A stretch of 64,000 nt of DNA from Bradyrhizobium sp. in8p8 (GCF_000426845.1 NZ_AUGD01000003.1:124001-188000), one strand, 5' to 3'; numbered from the stretch's first letter, positions 36,727-45,719 are shown. A program made the numbers and translations. The notes: generated by a model not told the origin, from the letters alone.

Positions 36727-37215
36727 TCAACCGCCGACGGCGCCATTCTTGACCTGGCCGCCGGCACGCTCCGCGACCGCGTGCTTCAGCTCGATCCGGT
36801 CCCGCTGGGAAATCCCGAGCAGGTCGGAAGCACGCCAGACCACATTGTCCTCGAACTCGGAAACCTGACCGTCGGCATAGACCAGCTCCCACATCATCTG
36901 CACGATGCGCTTGCGACCCTCTTCGTCGAGCGAGCGCATGATGACGCTGGTGAAGCGATAGAGGTCCACCGCATCGCCCTCGACCTCCGTCGCATCCGCG
37001 ATCAGCCGATCAGCCGTGCCGCGGTCCAGCCCGAAATGGTTTTCGATCAGGCCGTGCAGCTTGCGCTGCTCGGCTGCTGTTGGCCGGCCGTCCAGCGAGA
37101 CCACGTGAATCAGCAGTGCGGTGGCTGCCAGCCGATAATCGCTGTCGCCGAATGCGCGGGCATGGTCCTGGGGACCGACGATATCGGCGATGAATTGGCG
37201 CAAGCCGTCGAGCAT
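36727..37215 (-). CDS. TerB family protein
   Basis: A 162-aa helical protein of the TerB superfamily. It shows the paired helical repeats RLAATALLIHVVSLDGRPTA and MMWELVYADGQVSEFEDN, whose acidic residues could bind metal. TerB was found in tellurite-resistance operons, but stand-alone copies are widespread and their role is unknown, so tellurite resistance should not be assumed. It lies 177 bases downstream of the adenylate cyclase gene on the same strand. Confidence 0.85.
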   Translation of the reverse strand: MLDGLRQFIADIVGPQDHARAFGDSDYRLAATALLIHVVSLDGRPTAAEQRKLHGLIENHFGLDRGTADRLIADATEVEGDAVDLYRFTSVIMRSLDEEGRKRIVQMMWELVYADGQVSEFEDNVVWRASDLLGISQRDRIELKHAVAERAGGQVKNGAVGG

Positions 37216-37392
37216 GAGACCCTACCGAGATGGATGCCGCCGCGAGGAGCGCGGCGTGTGACCAGCATTATATGAGCGGGAAACTCAACCGGCGCAACGT
37301 GCGTCAGTTCCGCGCGCTGCATTACGTTTCGGCAATCTGGGCACTGTCGTTCCGGGGCGCCAAAGCCCGAACCCCGAATGGCGATTCGATCC

Positions 37393-38802
37393 TCACGGGA
37401 TCTCATAGACCACCATCTTGTCGGCGATGCCGCGCAGCGCAGCCTGCTTTTGGATCGGCTTGATCTCGCGCTGCTCGAGCACCTCGGCAACCGCCGGCGC
37501 ATCGAGCACCGGACCGGTGATGTGAATCTCCTGCGCGGTCGACAGGCTCTGCACACGGGCCGCGATGTTGACGGTCTGACCGAAATAGTCCTGCCGCTCG
37601 TTGAGCATCACCGCAAGGCAAGGACCTTCATGGATACCAATCTTCACGATGAGGTCAGTGGTGCCGCGCTTCCTGTTGAGCTCGTCCATGGCCGCGCGCA
37701 TCCGAAGGCCCGCGACGATCGCATGCTCGGGACGGACGAAGGTCGCCATCACGGCATCGCCGATCGTCTTCACCACCGCACCCTTCTCGGAGGAGATGAT
37801 CTCGAGCAGCGCATGGAAATGCGCACGCACGAGATCGAAGGCGGCGAGATCGCCGACGCGCTCGTAGAGCGCGGTCGAGCCCTTGAGATCGGTGAACAGG
37901 AAGGTCAGGGAGGTGATCTGGAGCCTCTGGTCGAGACTGAGATTGTCGGCCTTGAAGACATCCCGAAAAGTCTGGTTCGACAGCATGCGCTTGGCGGTGA
38001 GGAACGGCTTGCGCTTGCCGATCAGATGATGAAGCGCCTCGGCTGCGATGAACACCGACGGCAGCACGCGCACGCCCGCCTGGTTCTCCAGCGACAGACG
38101 CAACGGGCCCGGCCGCATGGTCGTCGTGCCCGTCGGGGCCTGGACCTTGTTGTACATGATAGCGAGCTGCTGGCGATCCCTGGTCGGCTCGCCCTGAACG
38201 TCGATGAAATGAGCGGCGTGCGTCACCGGCTCGAAGATGATGACGAAGTCGTTCGGAAGCTGCAGCGACATGGTCGCCTTCTCGCCCGCCGGCAGTTCCA
38301 TCGTGTCGAGCGTCACCTCGTTCGCCAGCGTCGCAAAGGAGTCCTTGTTGAAGTCGACGCCGGAACTCCAGAACACCTGCTTGAAATATTCCCAGACCGG
38401 AAGCGTGTCAGGGTCATGCGCCGCGATACGCCGGACGCGCGGGTTCACGGTGAAGGAGACCTCGACCTGGTCGTCGACGGAGGCCTTGTAGCCGCAGGCG
38501 CAGAGCGCGCAGTGATAATCGTCCGGCTTGAGCGCCTTCAGCGTCGAGTGCGCGCCCAGCACGCCGCCGCAGCCCGGGCACAGCACGTTCCAGCCGAGGT
38601 CGAAGAGGCCGAGCCGCGCCGAGTGCAGGAACGCCGAGATCACGCGTTCCTCGTCAAGGCCGTGCTGTCTGGAAAAATCGAGGACGTTGACGCGGTTGAG
38701 CTCGTGATCCTCCCCATCCTCGATGAGATGCGCGATCGCATCGGCGACCTTCGCGTCGGCGGTCTGCTTCAGAACGGAAAATTGGGCCTGGATGTCGCTC
38801 AT
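37393..38802 (-). CDS. Class III adenylate cyclase with N-terminal DUF5939-type zinc-ribbon region
   Basis: A 469-aa cyclase. The N-terminal region contains a zinc ribbon, C75xxC78 (CPGCGG) and C98xxC101 (CALCACG), as in DUF5939 proteins. The C-terminal cyclase domain has both metal Asp residues (FLFTDLKGSTALYERVGD; KTIGDAVMATF), the purine-selecting Lys and Asp (VKTIGD; DYFG) and the transition-state Asn/Arg (TVNIAARVQ). These favour cAMP rather than cGMP. No TM segment is seen, so it is probably soluble. It lies 50 bases after the P450 gene and may be cotranscribed with it. CRP-like sites occur 6 kb away. Confidence 0.9.
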   Translation of the reverse strand: MSDIQAQFSVLKQTADAKVADAIAHLIEDGEDHELNRVNVLDFSRQHGLDEERVISAFLHSARLGLFDLGWNVLCPGCGGVLGAHSTLKALKPDDYHCALCACGYKASVDDQVEVSFTVNPRVRRIAAHDPDTLPVWEYFKQVFWSSGVDFNKDSFATLANEVTLDTMELPAGEKATMSLQLPNDFVIIFEPVTHAAHFIDVQGEPTRDRQQLAIMYNKVQAPTGTTTMRPGPLRLSLENQAGVRVLPSVFIAAEALHHLIGKRKPFLTAKRMLSNQTFRDVFKADNLSLDQRLQITSLTFLFTDLKGSTALYERVGDLAAFDLVRAHFHALLEIISSEKGAVVKTIGDAVMATFVRPEHAIVAGLRMRAAMDELNRKRGTTDLIVKIGIHEGPCLAVMLNERQDYFGQTVNIAARVQSLSTAQEIHITGPVLDAPAVAEVLEQREIKPIQKQAALRGIADKMVVYEIP

Positions 38803-38852
38803 GGCGAGGCTCTATCTCGGGTGGATCACGCCAACGGCCAGACGAGCGCCTG

Positions 38853-40223
38853 TCACCGCCGCGTGATGCGGAACATGGGTGAATGATCTGGCTGGGTCGT
38901 CACGACGCCCAGCGGCATCACCGGACTGGCCGTGTCCGCAAGCTCGACACGGAATGCGCCGATCAGCCGCGCCAGCGCCAGCACGGATTCGGCCTGGGCA
39001 AACGGCGCACCGATGCAGACGCGCGGACCCGCGCCGAACGGGAGATAAGCGAAACGGTCGGGGGCCTCCTTCGACATGAAGCGTTTCGGAATGAACGCGT
39101 TGGGCTGGTCCCACAGCTTCTCGTGCCGGTGCAGCAGCCAGGGCGCGATCATGATGATGTCGCCCTTGCCGATCTCGACGCCGGCCGCATTGTCCTTGTC
39201 GCGCGCAGCACGCGCGACAAGGAAAGCCGGGGGATAGAGCCGCATCGTCTCGTCGATCACGGCCCGGGTGAATTTCTGCCGATCGATGTCGGCCATGCTG
39301 TCGAGGTGTTCATCGCGGGTCTCGGACGCCACCTCCTCCTGCGTGTCAGGATCCAGTGCGAGCAGATAGAGAGCCCAGAACAGTGCCGTCGCCGTGGTCT
39401 CGTGACCGGCGAGGATCATGGTCGCGACCTCGTCCACGAGCTGCTCGTCCGAGAAGCCCTTGCCGGTTTCGGGATCGCGCGCCTCGTCCATGAGATCGAA
39501 CAGGTCGCGCGGCGGCGCGCCTTCCTTCTTGCCGGTTGCACGCCGCTCCGCAATCAGCATCGCGACGAATTCCGTCCAGCGCTTGCGGAAACGGGCGCGG
39601 GCAAAATCCATCGGGCTCGGCCAGGAGACCGGCAGCAGCATGTCGAGAAAATACGGCCGTCCCAACCGCGCGGCATATTCCATGATGAAGTTGCGCAGCG
39701 TCGCGCCATGCCGGTCCATGCCGAACGAGAACATCGTGCGCCCGGCGATCTCGAGCGTCATGCGCTGCATGACCTCCCGCAAATCGATGTCTTCACCCGT
39801 TCGGGCATCCAGTTTTGCGATGGTCTCGTCGAGCACCGCCGTCATGTGCGGAACGAGATTCGCGGTGGCGCGCGGCGTGAAAGCCGGCGCGAGGGTGCGG
39901 CGCTGAAAGGTCCAGGAATGACCTTCCGCGATCAGGAGGCCATCGCCGAGCACGGGACGCAGCATGCGAATGCCGGCCGGCGTGCGCGTGTAGTTCTCGT
40001 AGTTGCTGAGCAGGACATGACGGATCGCATCCGGCTGGTTCAGGATGAAGCTGTTCCGGAAGAAGAAGCGGCCCGGGATGACGTCCTCCTCATAGGCTCG
40101 CTGTCCCCAGGTCGCGATCATGTTCTGCCTGACGACGGCGAGACGCGCGAAGAACGACATGTCGTCGGGTGCCCGCGGCGGGGCCGGAGGGATGATGGGC
40201 CGACGCATGCTTGCGATATTCAT
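38853..40223 (-). CDS. Cytochrome P450
   Basis: A 456-aa heme monooxygenase. The heme-binding loop is FGAGPRVCIGAPFAQAE with the Cys ligand, the ExxR motif is ETMRLYPPAF, and the I-helix oxygen-activation motif is AGHETTATALFW. The KETLRLYPP-like region and the FxxxR-type segment resemble CYP4-like or fatty-acid hydroxylase P450s rather than small-molecule CYP105 types. No reductase or ferredoxin partner is adjacent. GGGAGAG before ATG supports the start. It lies 34 bases after the Tat-type hydrolase gene, so the two probably form an operon. Confidence 0.95.
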   Translation of the reverse strand: MNIASMRRPIIPPAPPRAPDDMSFFARLAVVRQNMIATWGQRAYEEDVIPGRFFFRNSFILNQPDAIRHVLLSNYENYTRTPAGIRMLRPVLGDGLLIAEGHSWTFQRRTLAPAFTPRATANLVPHMTAVLDETIAKLDARTGEDIDLREVMQRMTLEIAGRTMFSFGMDRHGATLRNFIMEYAARLGRPYFLDMLLPVSWPSPMDFARARFRKRWTEFVAMLIAERRATGKKEGAPPRDLFDLMDEARDPETGKGFSDEQLVDEVATMILAGHETTATALFWALYLLALDPDTQEEVASETRDEHLDSMADIDRQKFTRAVIDETMRLYPPAFLVARAARDKDNAAGVEIGKGDIIMIAPWLLHRHEKLWDQPNAFIPKRFMSKEAPDRFAYLPFGAGPRVCIGAPFAQAESVLALARLIGAFRVELADTASPVMPLGVVTTQPDHSPMFRITRR

Positions 40224-40257
40224 GGCTCTCTCCCGCGGATCTGACGCACCCCAACAG

Positions 40258-41631
40258 CTAATAGGTCATTTCGGCAATCGCAATCCTGTTCTCGGCGGCA
40301 GGCCAGGCGCGGGCCACGACCCGTTCTTCGCCGAATTGGGCCACGATGTTACGCCCGATCTCGCCGGCCGGAAGCCGCAGGGTTGCTGTCGCATCGGTGG
40401 GTACGCCCGGCTTGACGTCGGCCGGCTCCTTGCCGTCGAACAGCACCACGTCTCGCGGCAGGCCGAAATAGCCGCGCGGCCGCGACATGATGACCACCGC
40501 CCCTGCGTCCTTGTCCGCCGCGCCGAGCGGGCGCGCAGGCCGCAGATGCACGACTTCGGACGAGCGCGGAAACGGCGAGCGGTAGATGTGCGTCGTCGTC
40601 GCGCCAGGCGACATCAGGACGAATTCGAGCGACCAGGTTGGATCGACCTGCGCCGGTCCCCAGCGCCCGTCGGCACCTGTTTTTGAGCTGTGCACCGCCC
40701 CACCCTTGCGCTCCCCGGTATCAGCATCGACACGGAAGATGTCGACGGTCGCGCCCGCAAGGGGACGGTTGGTCGGCACGCCGCCGGGCGTGCCAGAGAC
40801 GAGGCCACTCAGCTTCACGCTGGCCTCCGGCACAATCGCGATGCGCGTGGGTTCGCGGCCGGCGATGAACTTGTAGATTTCCCGGAACGCGCGCGGGTGA
40901 AAAGCCACCTCGCGATGGTCGAGCGCGCCGAGCACGAGATTGGTGGCGCCATTCAGCTCCGGTCCCTCGGCGGTGACATTGGTCGGGGTGCCGGGCTTGC
41001 CAATGAAGCGGCCGTCAGGCTGCGCATATTTGTCCAGGCCGTCGCTGCGCAAGGTGAGGAAGGCAACGCCGGGCGTCACCTCGCTCGCGCCCTCGTTCAG
41101 GCTTCGCAGGAACGTGCCGCGGCCGTTGAATTCGTTGTTGGGCTGGTCGTCGGTCGCGAACACGCCGTGATTGGGCGTGCCGCACAGCACGGCGTGGCTG
41201 ACCTCGCCGGCACCGCCATTCTTGACGACGTTACGGATGGCATAGCCGCCGCGCGAGCTGCCGACCAGCGCCACGCGAGACGCGCTCGTCCTGCGCTTCA
41301 GTTCAGTGATGGCAGCGGCAAGCTCGCGGCGCTGGTCCTCGGTCGAGGAGCGGTTCGCCTGCTCGACCTTGTCGTCACTACGCGCAAGCGGATCGCTGAA
41401 ATTGATTACCATCATGCGCTCGCGCGCGATACCGTTCGATTCCATCCGCCAAAGCGTCGTCATCCAGAGCGCGTCGTAATCGCCGTTGCCATGGACGAAC
41501 AGGATCGGCGGCACCTCCGCGTCCGGCGTCGCCGCGGGTGCGGTCTGGGCCAGCACACCAGTCCGCCAGCTCGCAACCGCAAAAGGCAAGCTGCCAACGC
41601 CCTGCAGGATCGTCCGTCGCGACAGCTTCAT
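40258..41631 (-). CDS. Secreted alpha/beta hydrolase with C-terminal Ig-like/carboxypeptidase-regulatory-like domain
   Basis: A 457-aa protein. A Tat-like signal (LSRRTILQGVGSLP) and cleavage near VLAQT suggest export folded. The hydrolase part contains PPILFVHGNGDYDALW and the nucleophile motif LVGSSRGGYA. It looks lipase- or esterase-like, with NHGVFATDD in the lid region. From about residue 290, LSGLVSGTPGGVPTNRPLAG starts a beta-sandwich segment (ATVDIFRVDADTGE) of the type used for substrate or surface binding. The substrate is unknown (a polyester or lipid is possible). It is the first gene of a likely operon with the P450 and perhaps the cyclase. Confidence 0.8.
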   Translation of the reverse strand: MKLSRRTILQGVGSLPFAVASWRTGVLAQTAPAATPDAEVPPILFVHGNGDYDALWMTTLWRMESNGIARERMMVINFSDPLARSDDKVEQANRSSTEDQRRELAAAITELKRRTSASRVALVGSSRGGYAIRNVVKNGGAGEVSHAVLCGTPNHGVFATDDQPNNEFNGRGTFLRSLNEGASEVTPGVAFLTLRSDGLDKYAQPDGRFIGKPGTPTNVTAEGPELNGATNLVLGALDHREVAFHPRAFREIYKFIAGREPTRIAIVPEASVKLSGLVSGTPGGVPTNRPLAGATVDIFRVDADTGERKGGAVHSSKTGADGRWGPAQVDPTWSLEFVLMSPGATTTHIYRSPFPRSSEVVHLRPARPLGAADKDAGAVVIMSRPRGYFGLPRDVVLFDGKEPADVKPGVPTDATATLRLPAGEIGRNIVAQFGEERVVARAWPAAENRIAIAEMTY

Positions 41632-41767
41632 CTGTTCCTCCCCGGCAACCCGCTCTTTGCACCGCTTATAGCGGCCTAACCACTGGACAGCGAAGGACTT
41701 TCACGGGCATCACTGAACTTGCCGGAATCGCCCGGGACCTTTTCTGCCATACCGTTTGGAAGGGGAT

Positions 41768-43456
41768 ATGACCGAGCAGACGAACCGCCAGAAAATCGCC
41801 GCAGACGGCATCACTGCGCCCCTGCGGTACACGGTGTTCCGGCGCATCTGGCTCGCCAGCCTGCTCTCCAATCTCGGCCTCCTGATCCAGGGCGTGGGCG
41901 CGGCCTGGGCGATGACGCAGATGGCCGCGTCGGCCGACCAGGTTGCGCTGGTGCAGACCGCATTGATGCTCCCGATCATGCTGATTTCGATGCCGGCCGG
42001 CGCCATCGCCGACATGTATGACCGCCGCATCGTCAGCATAATCTCGCTATCGATCGCGCTGATCGGCGCAACGGCGCTGACGATTTTGGCCTGGCTCGAG
42101 CTCATCACTCCGGAAGCCCTGCTCGCCTTCTGCTTCGTGGTCGGAAGCGGCAATGCGCTGTTCGGACCGGCCTGGCAGTCCTCGGTCAGCGAACAGGTTC
42201 CGCCCGAGGCATTGGCATCCGCGGTAGCGCTGAACGGCATCAGCTACAACATTGCCCGCAGCTTCGGACCCGCGGTGGGCGGCGTCATCGTCGCTGCGCT
42301 CGGAGCGGTGGCCGCGTTCGCCTGCAACGCAATCCTATATCTGCCACTGCTGGTGGTGCTGCTGCTCTGGCGGCGCAGCACCGAGCCCTCGCGCCTGCCG
42401 CGGGAGAAGCTCAACCGCGCCATGGTCTCGGGCTTCCGCTACATCACCAATTCGCCACCGATCAAGATCGTGCTGTTGCGCACGCTGGTGATGGGCCTGA
42501 TCGGCGGTGCGGTGATGGCGCTGATGCCGCTGGTCGCGCGCGACCTTCTGCGCGGCGGCGCGCAAATGTATGGCATCATGCTGGGCGCCTTCGGCATGGG
42601 CGCGGTGATCGGGGCGCTCAACATTCACGAATTGCGCAAGCGCATGAGCGGCGAGGCCGCGATCCGCGCCTGCACCATCTCGATGGCTTTCGCGATGGCG
42701 GCCCTCGCCCTGAGCACGGAGCCGGCGCTGACGGCGGCAGCGCTGGTGCTGGGCGGCGCGGTCTGGATGGCCGCGATCGCGCTGTTCAACATCGGCGTGC
42801 AGCTCTCGGCGCCGCGCTGGGTCGCGGGCCGCTCGCTCGCGGCGTTCCAGGCCGCGATCGCCGGCGGCATCGCGATCGGCGCCTGGGGCTGGGGTCATCT
42901 CACCGACTATGCCGGCGTCGAGATCGCGTTGCTGACCGCGGCCGGCCTGATGCTGATCTCGCCGTTGCTCGGCATCTGGCTCACGATGCCGCGCGTCGGC
43001 GCCCGCAACGAGGATGCGGACATGCTGGCCGATCCGGAAGTGAAGCTGTCGCTGACGGGGCGCAGCGGGCCCCTTGTGGTCGAGATCGAATATCGCGTGG
43101 CGCAGGAGAACGCGCGTGCCTTCCACAACGTGATGCAGGACGTGCAGCTGTCGCGCCAGCGCAACGGCGCCTATGGCTGGTCGATCGCCCGCGACATCGC
43201 CGATCCCGAGCTGTGGACCGAGCGCTATCATTGTCCGACCTGGTTCGATTACCTGCGTCAGCGCAATCGCTCCACCCAGTCCGAGCGCGCGCTGCATCAG
43301 CAGGCGATCGGTTTCCACATCGGTCCCGAGCCGGTCCGGATCCGGCGCATGCTGGAGCGCCCGTTCGGTTCGGTGCGATGGAAGGACGACACGCCGGACC
43401 GCGCGAGCGCGGAGGTGCTGCCGGTGGTCGCAACCGCTGCGGGGAGCAGTACGTAA
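41768..43456 (+). CDS. MFS transporter, MFS_3/EntS-like, with C-terminal cytoplasmic domain
   Basis: A 562-aa transporter. Residues 1-420 form about 12 TM helices of the MFS_3 (EntS/DHA3) type: RIWLASLLSNLGLLIQGVGA, MPAGAIADMYDRRIV with the cytoplasmic D-R-R motif, and SEQVPPEALASAVALNGISYNIARSF split over helix 5. Residues from about 430 form a soluble domain of about 130 residues (VVEIEYRVAQENARAFH, HCPTWFDYLRQRNRST) that resembles a dimeric ferredoxin-like monooxygenase fold. It is probably a drug or siderophore exporter. ATG 41768 follows GGAAGG; a TTG at 41756 is in frame. It is divergent from the hydrolase operon. Confidence 0.85.
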   Translation: MTEQTNRQKIAADGITAPLRYTVFRRIWLASLLSNLGLLIQGVGAAWAMTQMAASADQVALVQTALMLPIMLISMPAGAIADMYDRRIVSIISLSIALIGATALTILAWLELITPEALLAFCFVVGSGNALFGPAWQSSVSEQVPPEALASAVALNGISYNIARSFGPAVGGVIVAALGAVAAFACNAILYLPLLVVLLLWRRSTEPSRLPREKLNRAMVSGFRYITNSPPIKIVLLRTLVMGLIGGAVMALMPLVARDLLRGGAQMYGIMLGAFGMGAVIGALNIHELRKRMSGEAAIRACTISMAFAMAALALSTEPALTAAALVLGGAVWMAAIALFNIGVQLSAPRWVAGRSLAAFQAAIAGGIAIGAWGWGHLTDYAGVEIALLTAAGLMLISPLLGIWLTMPRVGARNEDADMLADPEVKLSLTGRSGPLVVEIEYRVAQENARAFHNVMQDVQLSRQRNGAYGWSIARDIADPELWTERYHCPTWFDYLRQRNRSTQSERALHQQAIGFHIGPEPVRIRRMLERPFGSVRWKDDTPDRASAEVLPVVATAAGSST

Positions 43457-43518
43457 GGACTGTCAGTCCGGGTCGCGCGACTTGTCCGCCTTAGCTCGGA
43501 GTGCGAAGGCGGAAGCAA

Positions 43519-43570
43519 GAGCCCGGAATCCATCGAGCGGGATACATTTGGAGAAATGGATTCCGGGCTC
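43519..43570. repeat. Palindromic intergenic repeat (15-bp arms)
   Basis: GAGCCCGGAATCCAT (43519-43533) and its perfect inverted copy (43556-43570) enclose 22 bases. The flanks CGACTTGTCCGCC and GGCGGAAGC (about 43478-43515) and GCCCCGGAATGACG (after 43584) extend the element. A diverged relative of the left flank is at about 53058-53102. Confidence 0.75.
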
Positions 43571-43599
43571 GCGCCTGACGCCGCGCCCCGGAATGACGA

Positions 43600-43812
43600 T
43601 CACTGCCCGTGATCCGTCAGCACCTTGTCGCAGCCTTTGCTCAGCCGGGTGCGGTGCTGCTTCAGGCAGGCGAGCACGGCGCCATCACCATTGTTCATGA
43701 CGGCGCGGCAGAAGCGCGTGACGTCACGCGCGCAAGCGTCATGGCCGGGCTGCTGCGCTGACGCGCCCGACGCGCACATGAGCAAGGAAACAACGAAAAG
43801 AAATCTCGACAT
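43600..43812 (-). CDS. Small exported cysteine-rich protein (GLG1/Cys-rich repeat-like)
   Basis: A 70-aa protein with a signal peptide (residues 1-19, SGASAQQ). The mature part has four cysteines in the pattern ACARDVTRFC...AVLACLKQH...SKGCDKVL. That is the spacing of the cysteine-rich repeat named after GLG1, which probably forms two disulfides in the periplasm. The function is unknown. It is a short single-gene unit behind a palindromic repeat. The next gene upstream encodes a protein of the same pattern. Confidence 0.8.
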   Translation of the reverse strand: MSRFLFVVSLLMCASGASAQQPGHDACARDVTRFCRAVMNNGDGAVLACLKQHRTRLSKGCDKVLTDHGQ

Positions 43813-43982
43813 CGCGTAATGCCTCTTACCCGGAACAATGCGTGGGCGAAGCTAGTGCGATGATCCCGGGCCCGCAACGGCTTTGTTGACTGGCTGCAGC
43901 GTCCGACCGCGCGGCCCCGGATCGACGCCGGGGCACATTGCGGAAGCAGCTTGCCGATGCGGCGATATCGGTTTACGCGCTC

Positions 43983-44276
43983 TTACTGCTTGTCCTGGGC
44001 GTCAGCGACCTTGCGCGAGGCGCCCTTGGCGAGAGTCTTGTCCATGACCGCGCGGCAGCCGGCGCTCAGATCCGAGCGATGCTTGATCATGCACGCCGTG
44101 ATCTTCGGGATGTTGGGGATCTCCGCCGAGCAGAGGCGGAAGGCATCGCCGGTGCACATCTGCTGCGCCTCGGCCGAGAAGGCGAAGCTCGCGCTCGTCG
44201 AAACGATGGAGACGATGGCGGCAAAGCCCAGAGCCAGGCTGGTGTCACGAATCTTGCTGATGAACGACTTGGTCAT
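43983..44276 (-). CDS. Exported cysteine-rich protein (GLG1-like), paralog-like to the downstream gene
   Basis: A 97-aa protein. The N-terminal segment to about residue 35 is a signal peptide (IVSIVSTSASFAFSAEA). Four cysteines follow the pattern MCTGDAFRLC...ITACMIKHRSDLSAGCRAV, matching the gene 170 bases downstream in spacing (C-x8-C, then C-x11-C) though not in sequence. This is a periplasmic protein of unknown function. Two CRP-like sites lie 79-124 bases upstream. Confidence 0.8.
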   Translation of the reverse strand: MTKSFISKIRDTSLALGFAAIVSIVSTSASFAFSAEAQQMCTGDAFRLCSAEIPNIPKITACMIKHRSDLSAGCRAVMDKTLAKGASRKVADAQDKQ

Positions 44277-44354
44277 TTGAAGCTCCCATTGGCACCGCGC
44301 AAAGCGGGCTCGTTATCGATGGGAGTCACAATGCTCCGGAAAAACCGTTTGCAC

Positions 44355-44370
44355 TGTGATGACGCTCACG
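44355..44370. promoter_or_regulatory. CRP-like binding site 1
   Basis: TGTGA-N6-TCACG at 44355-44370, one mismatch from the TGTGA-N6-TCACA consensus. Its centre is about 86 bases before the cysteine-rich gene (minus) and about 167 bases before the deacetylase gene (plus). Confidence 0.5.
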
Positions 44371-44384
44371 GGGGGCCCACCCTC

Positions 44385-44400
44385 TGTGACGTCAGTCACT
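44385..44400. promoter_or_regulatory. CRP-like binding site 2
   Basis: TGTGA-N6-TCACT at 44385-44400. Its centre is exactly 30 bases (about three helical turns) from site 1, so two CRP-type dimers would bind on the same face of the DNA. Confidence 0.5.
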
Positions 44401-44529
44401 TTTGCGCACGCCGCTGAAATTACTCCGCAACCCCGATCGTGTTGGTGTCACGTTAACTCTTACTTCGCATTAATGGCTGGTCGCGCGGGGAATTCCGCAG
44501 GTTTGGTTGCGTAATTGGAAAGAGTAGCG

Positions 44530-45585
44530 ATGCGTAATGCGTTGGGCCTGATGCTGGCCAGTGTAGTTGCGGCGGTCGTGATCGCCGCCGGCGGCTGGTT
44601 TTATTATTCCGCGCGCGCCGATCAGGGCGCTCCCAAGACAGTTGCCGCCCGTGCCGCCGATCCATTGCCGGCACAGGCGAAGCTCGCCGCCAGGGACGAC
44701 GTCGAAACCACTGCGGCCGTCGCGGCCAGGCCGGCGGCAGCCGCTCCGGCGCCCGCGCCCGCCCCGGCCATGCCGATGCAGCCGAAGCAGGCCTGCGCCA
44801 ATCCGAACGCGCTGGGCGTGTCCCGCGTCGTCGAGATAGACACGACAGGCGGACCCGGCTTCGGTTTCGAGCATTTCAAGCAGTTCGACTTCCTCACCGA
44901 CAAGGAGGTCGTGCTGACCTTCGACGACGGTCCGTGGCCGGTCAACACGCCCGCAGTGCTGAAGGCGCTCGCGGATGAATGCACCAGGGGCCTGTTCTTC
45001 TCGGTCGGCAAGCACGCGACTTATCACCCGGAGATCCTGAAGCAGGTGCTGGCCCAGGGCCACACGGTCGGCACGCACACCTGGTCGCATGTCAATCTGA
45101 ACAGCAAGAAGTTGACGGAGCAACAGGTCAAGGACGAGGTCGAGAAAGGCTTCAGCGCGGTGAAGTTCGCGCTCGGCACCAATCCGGCACCGTTCTTCCG
45201 CTTCCCGCAGCTTCAGCACAATCCGGCGATGGTGGCCTATTTCGGCACGCGCAACGTCGCGATGTTCTCGACCGAAATCGACTCCTTCGACTTCCGGAAG
45301 GGCGCGACGCCGGAGAAGATCGTCGAAACCGTGATGACCAGGCTCGACAAGCTCGGCAAGGGCATCATCCTGATGCACGATTTCCAGAAGAACACCGGCA
45401 TAGCCATGCCGACGCTGCTCGCGCGGCTGAAGGCGGGCGGCTACAAGGTCGTGCAGATGAAGGCCAAGGCGCAGCTTCAGACGCTGCCGGAATACGACGA
45501 GGCGCTGATGAAGGACATGAAGGTGCCGACAGCAGGCACGAACTCCCGTCCGATCGCGAGCGTCGTGCAGACGATCTCGCAGTAA
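44530..45585 (+). CDS. Polysaccharide deacetylase family protein (NodB homology domain), membrane-anchored or exported
   Basis: A 351-aa protein with a hydrophobic N-terminal segment (residues 3-25), then an Ala/Pro linker with a lone Cys (QACANPN). The NodB homology domain starts at about residue 128: VVLTFDDGPWPVNTPAV (motif 1), GTHTWSHVNL (metal His pair, motif 2), PAPFFRFPQLQHN (motif 3) and IILMHDFQKNTG (catalytic His, motif 5). The probable reaction is N-deacetylation of peptidoglycan or another polysaccharide in the periplasm. GGAAAGAG before ATG 44530 supports the start. Two CRP-like sites upstream suggest cAMP-type control. Confidence 0.88.
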   Translation: MRNALGLMLASVVAAVVIAAGGWFYYSARADQGAPKTVAARAADPLPAQAKLAARDDVETTAAVAARPAAAAPAPAPAPAMPMQPKQACANPNALGVSRVVEIDTTGGPGFGFEHFKQFDFLTDKEVVLTFDDGPWPVNTPAVLKALADECTRGLFFSVGKHATYHPEILKQVLAQGHTVGTHTWSHVNLNSKKLTEQQVKDEVEKGFSAVKFALGTNPAPFFRFPQLQHNPAMVAYFGTRNVAMFSTEIDSFDFRKGATPEKIVETVMTRLDKLGKGIILMHDFQKNTGIAMPTLLARLKAGGYKVVQMKAKAQLQTLPEYDEALMKDMKVPTAGTNSRPIASVVQTISQ

Positions 45586-45608
45586 CCGCACCAAATCCAG
45601 AACTCTTG

Positions 45609-45692
45609 CGTCATGGCCGGGCTTGTCCCGGCCATCCACGTTTTTGCATCAGACGCGAAGACGTGGATGCCGGGGTCAAGACCGGGCATGAC
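45609..45692. repeat. Paired palindromic intergenic repeat (third copy)
   Basis: A GCGTCATGGCCGGG...CGGCCATCCACG hairpin (45609-45640) faces an inverted ACGTGGATGCCGGGG...CGGGCATGACC unit (45661-45692). The order is the same as at 11511-11593 and 12851-12936. It lies between two convergent genes and may end transcription from both sides. Confidence 0.78.
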
Positions 45693-45719
45693 CGCAGGAT
45701 CGGGGTACAGGTCCGCGGC

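Noticed and set aside
36727..37215. Tellurite resistance locus
   Set aside because: Only a lone TerB-domain gene is present; no other ter genes are near.
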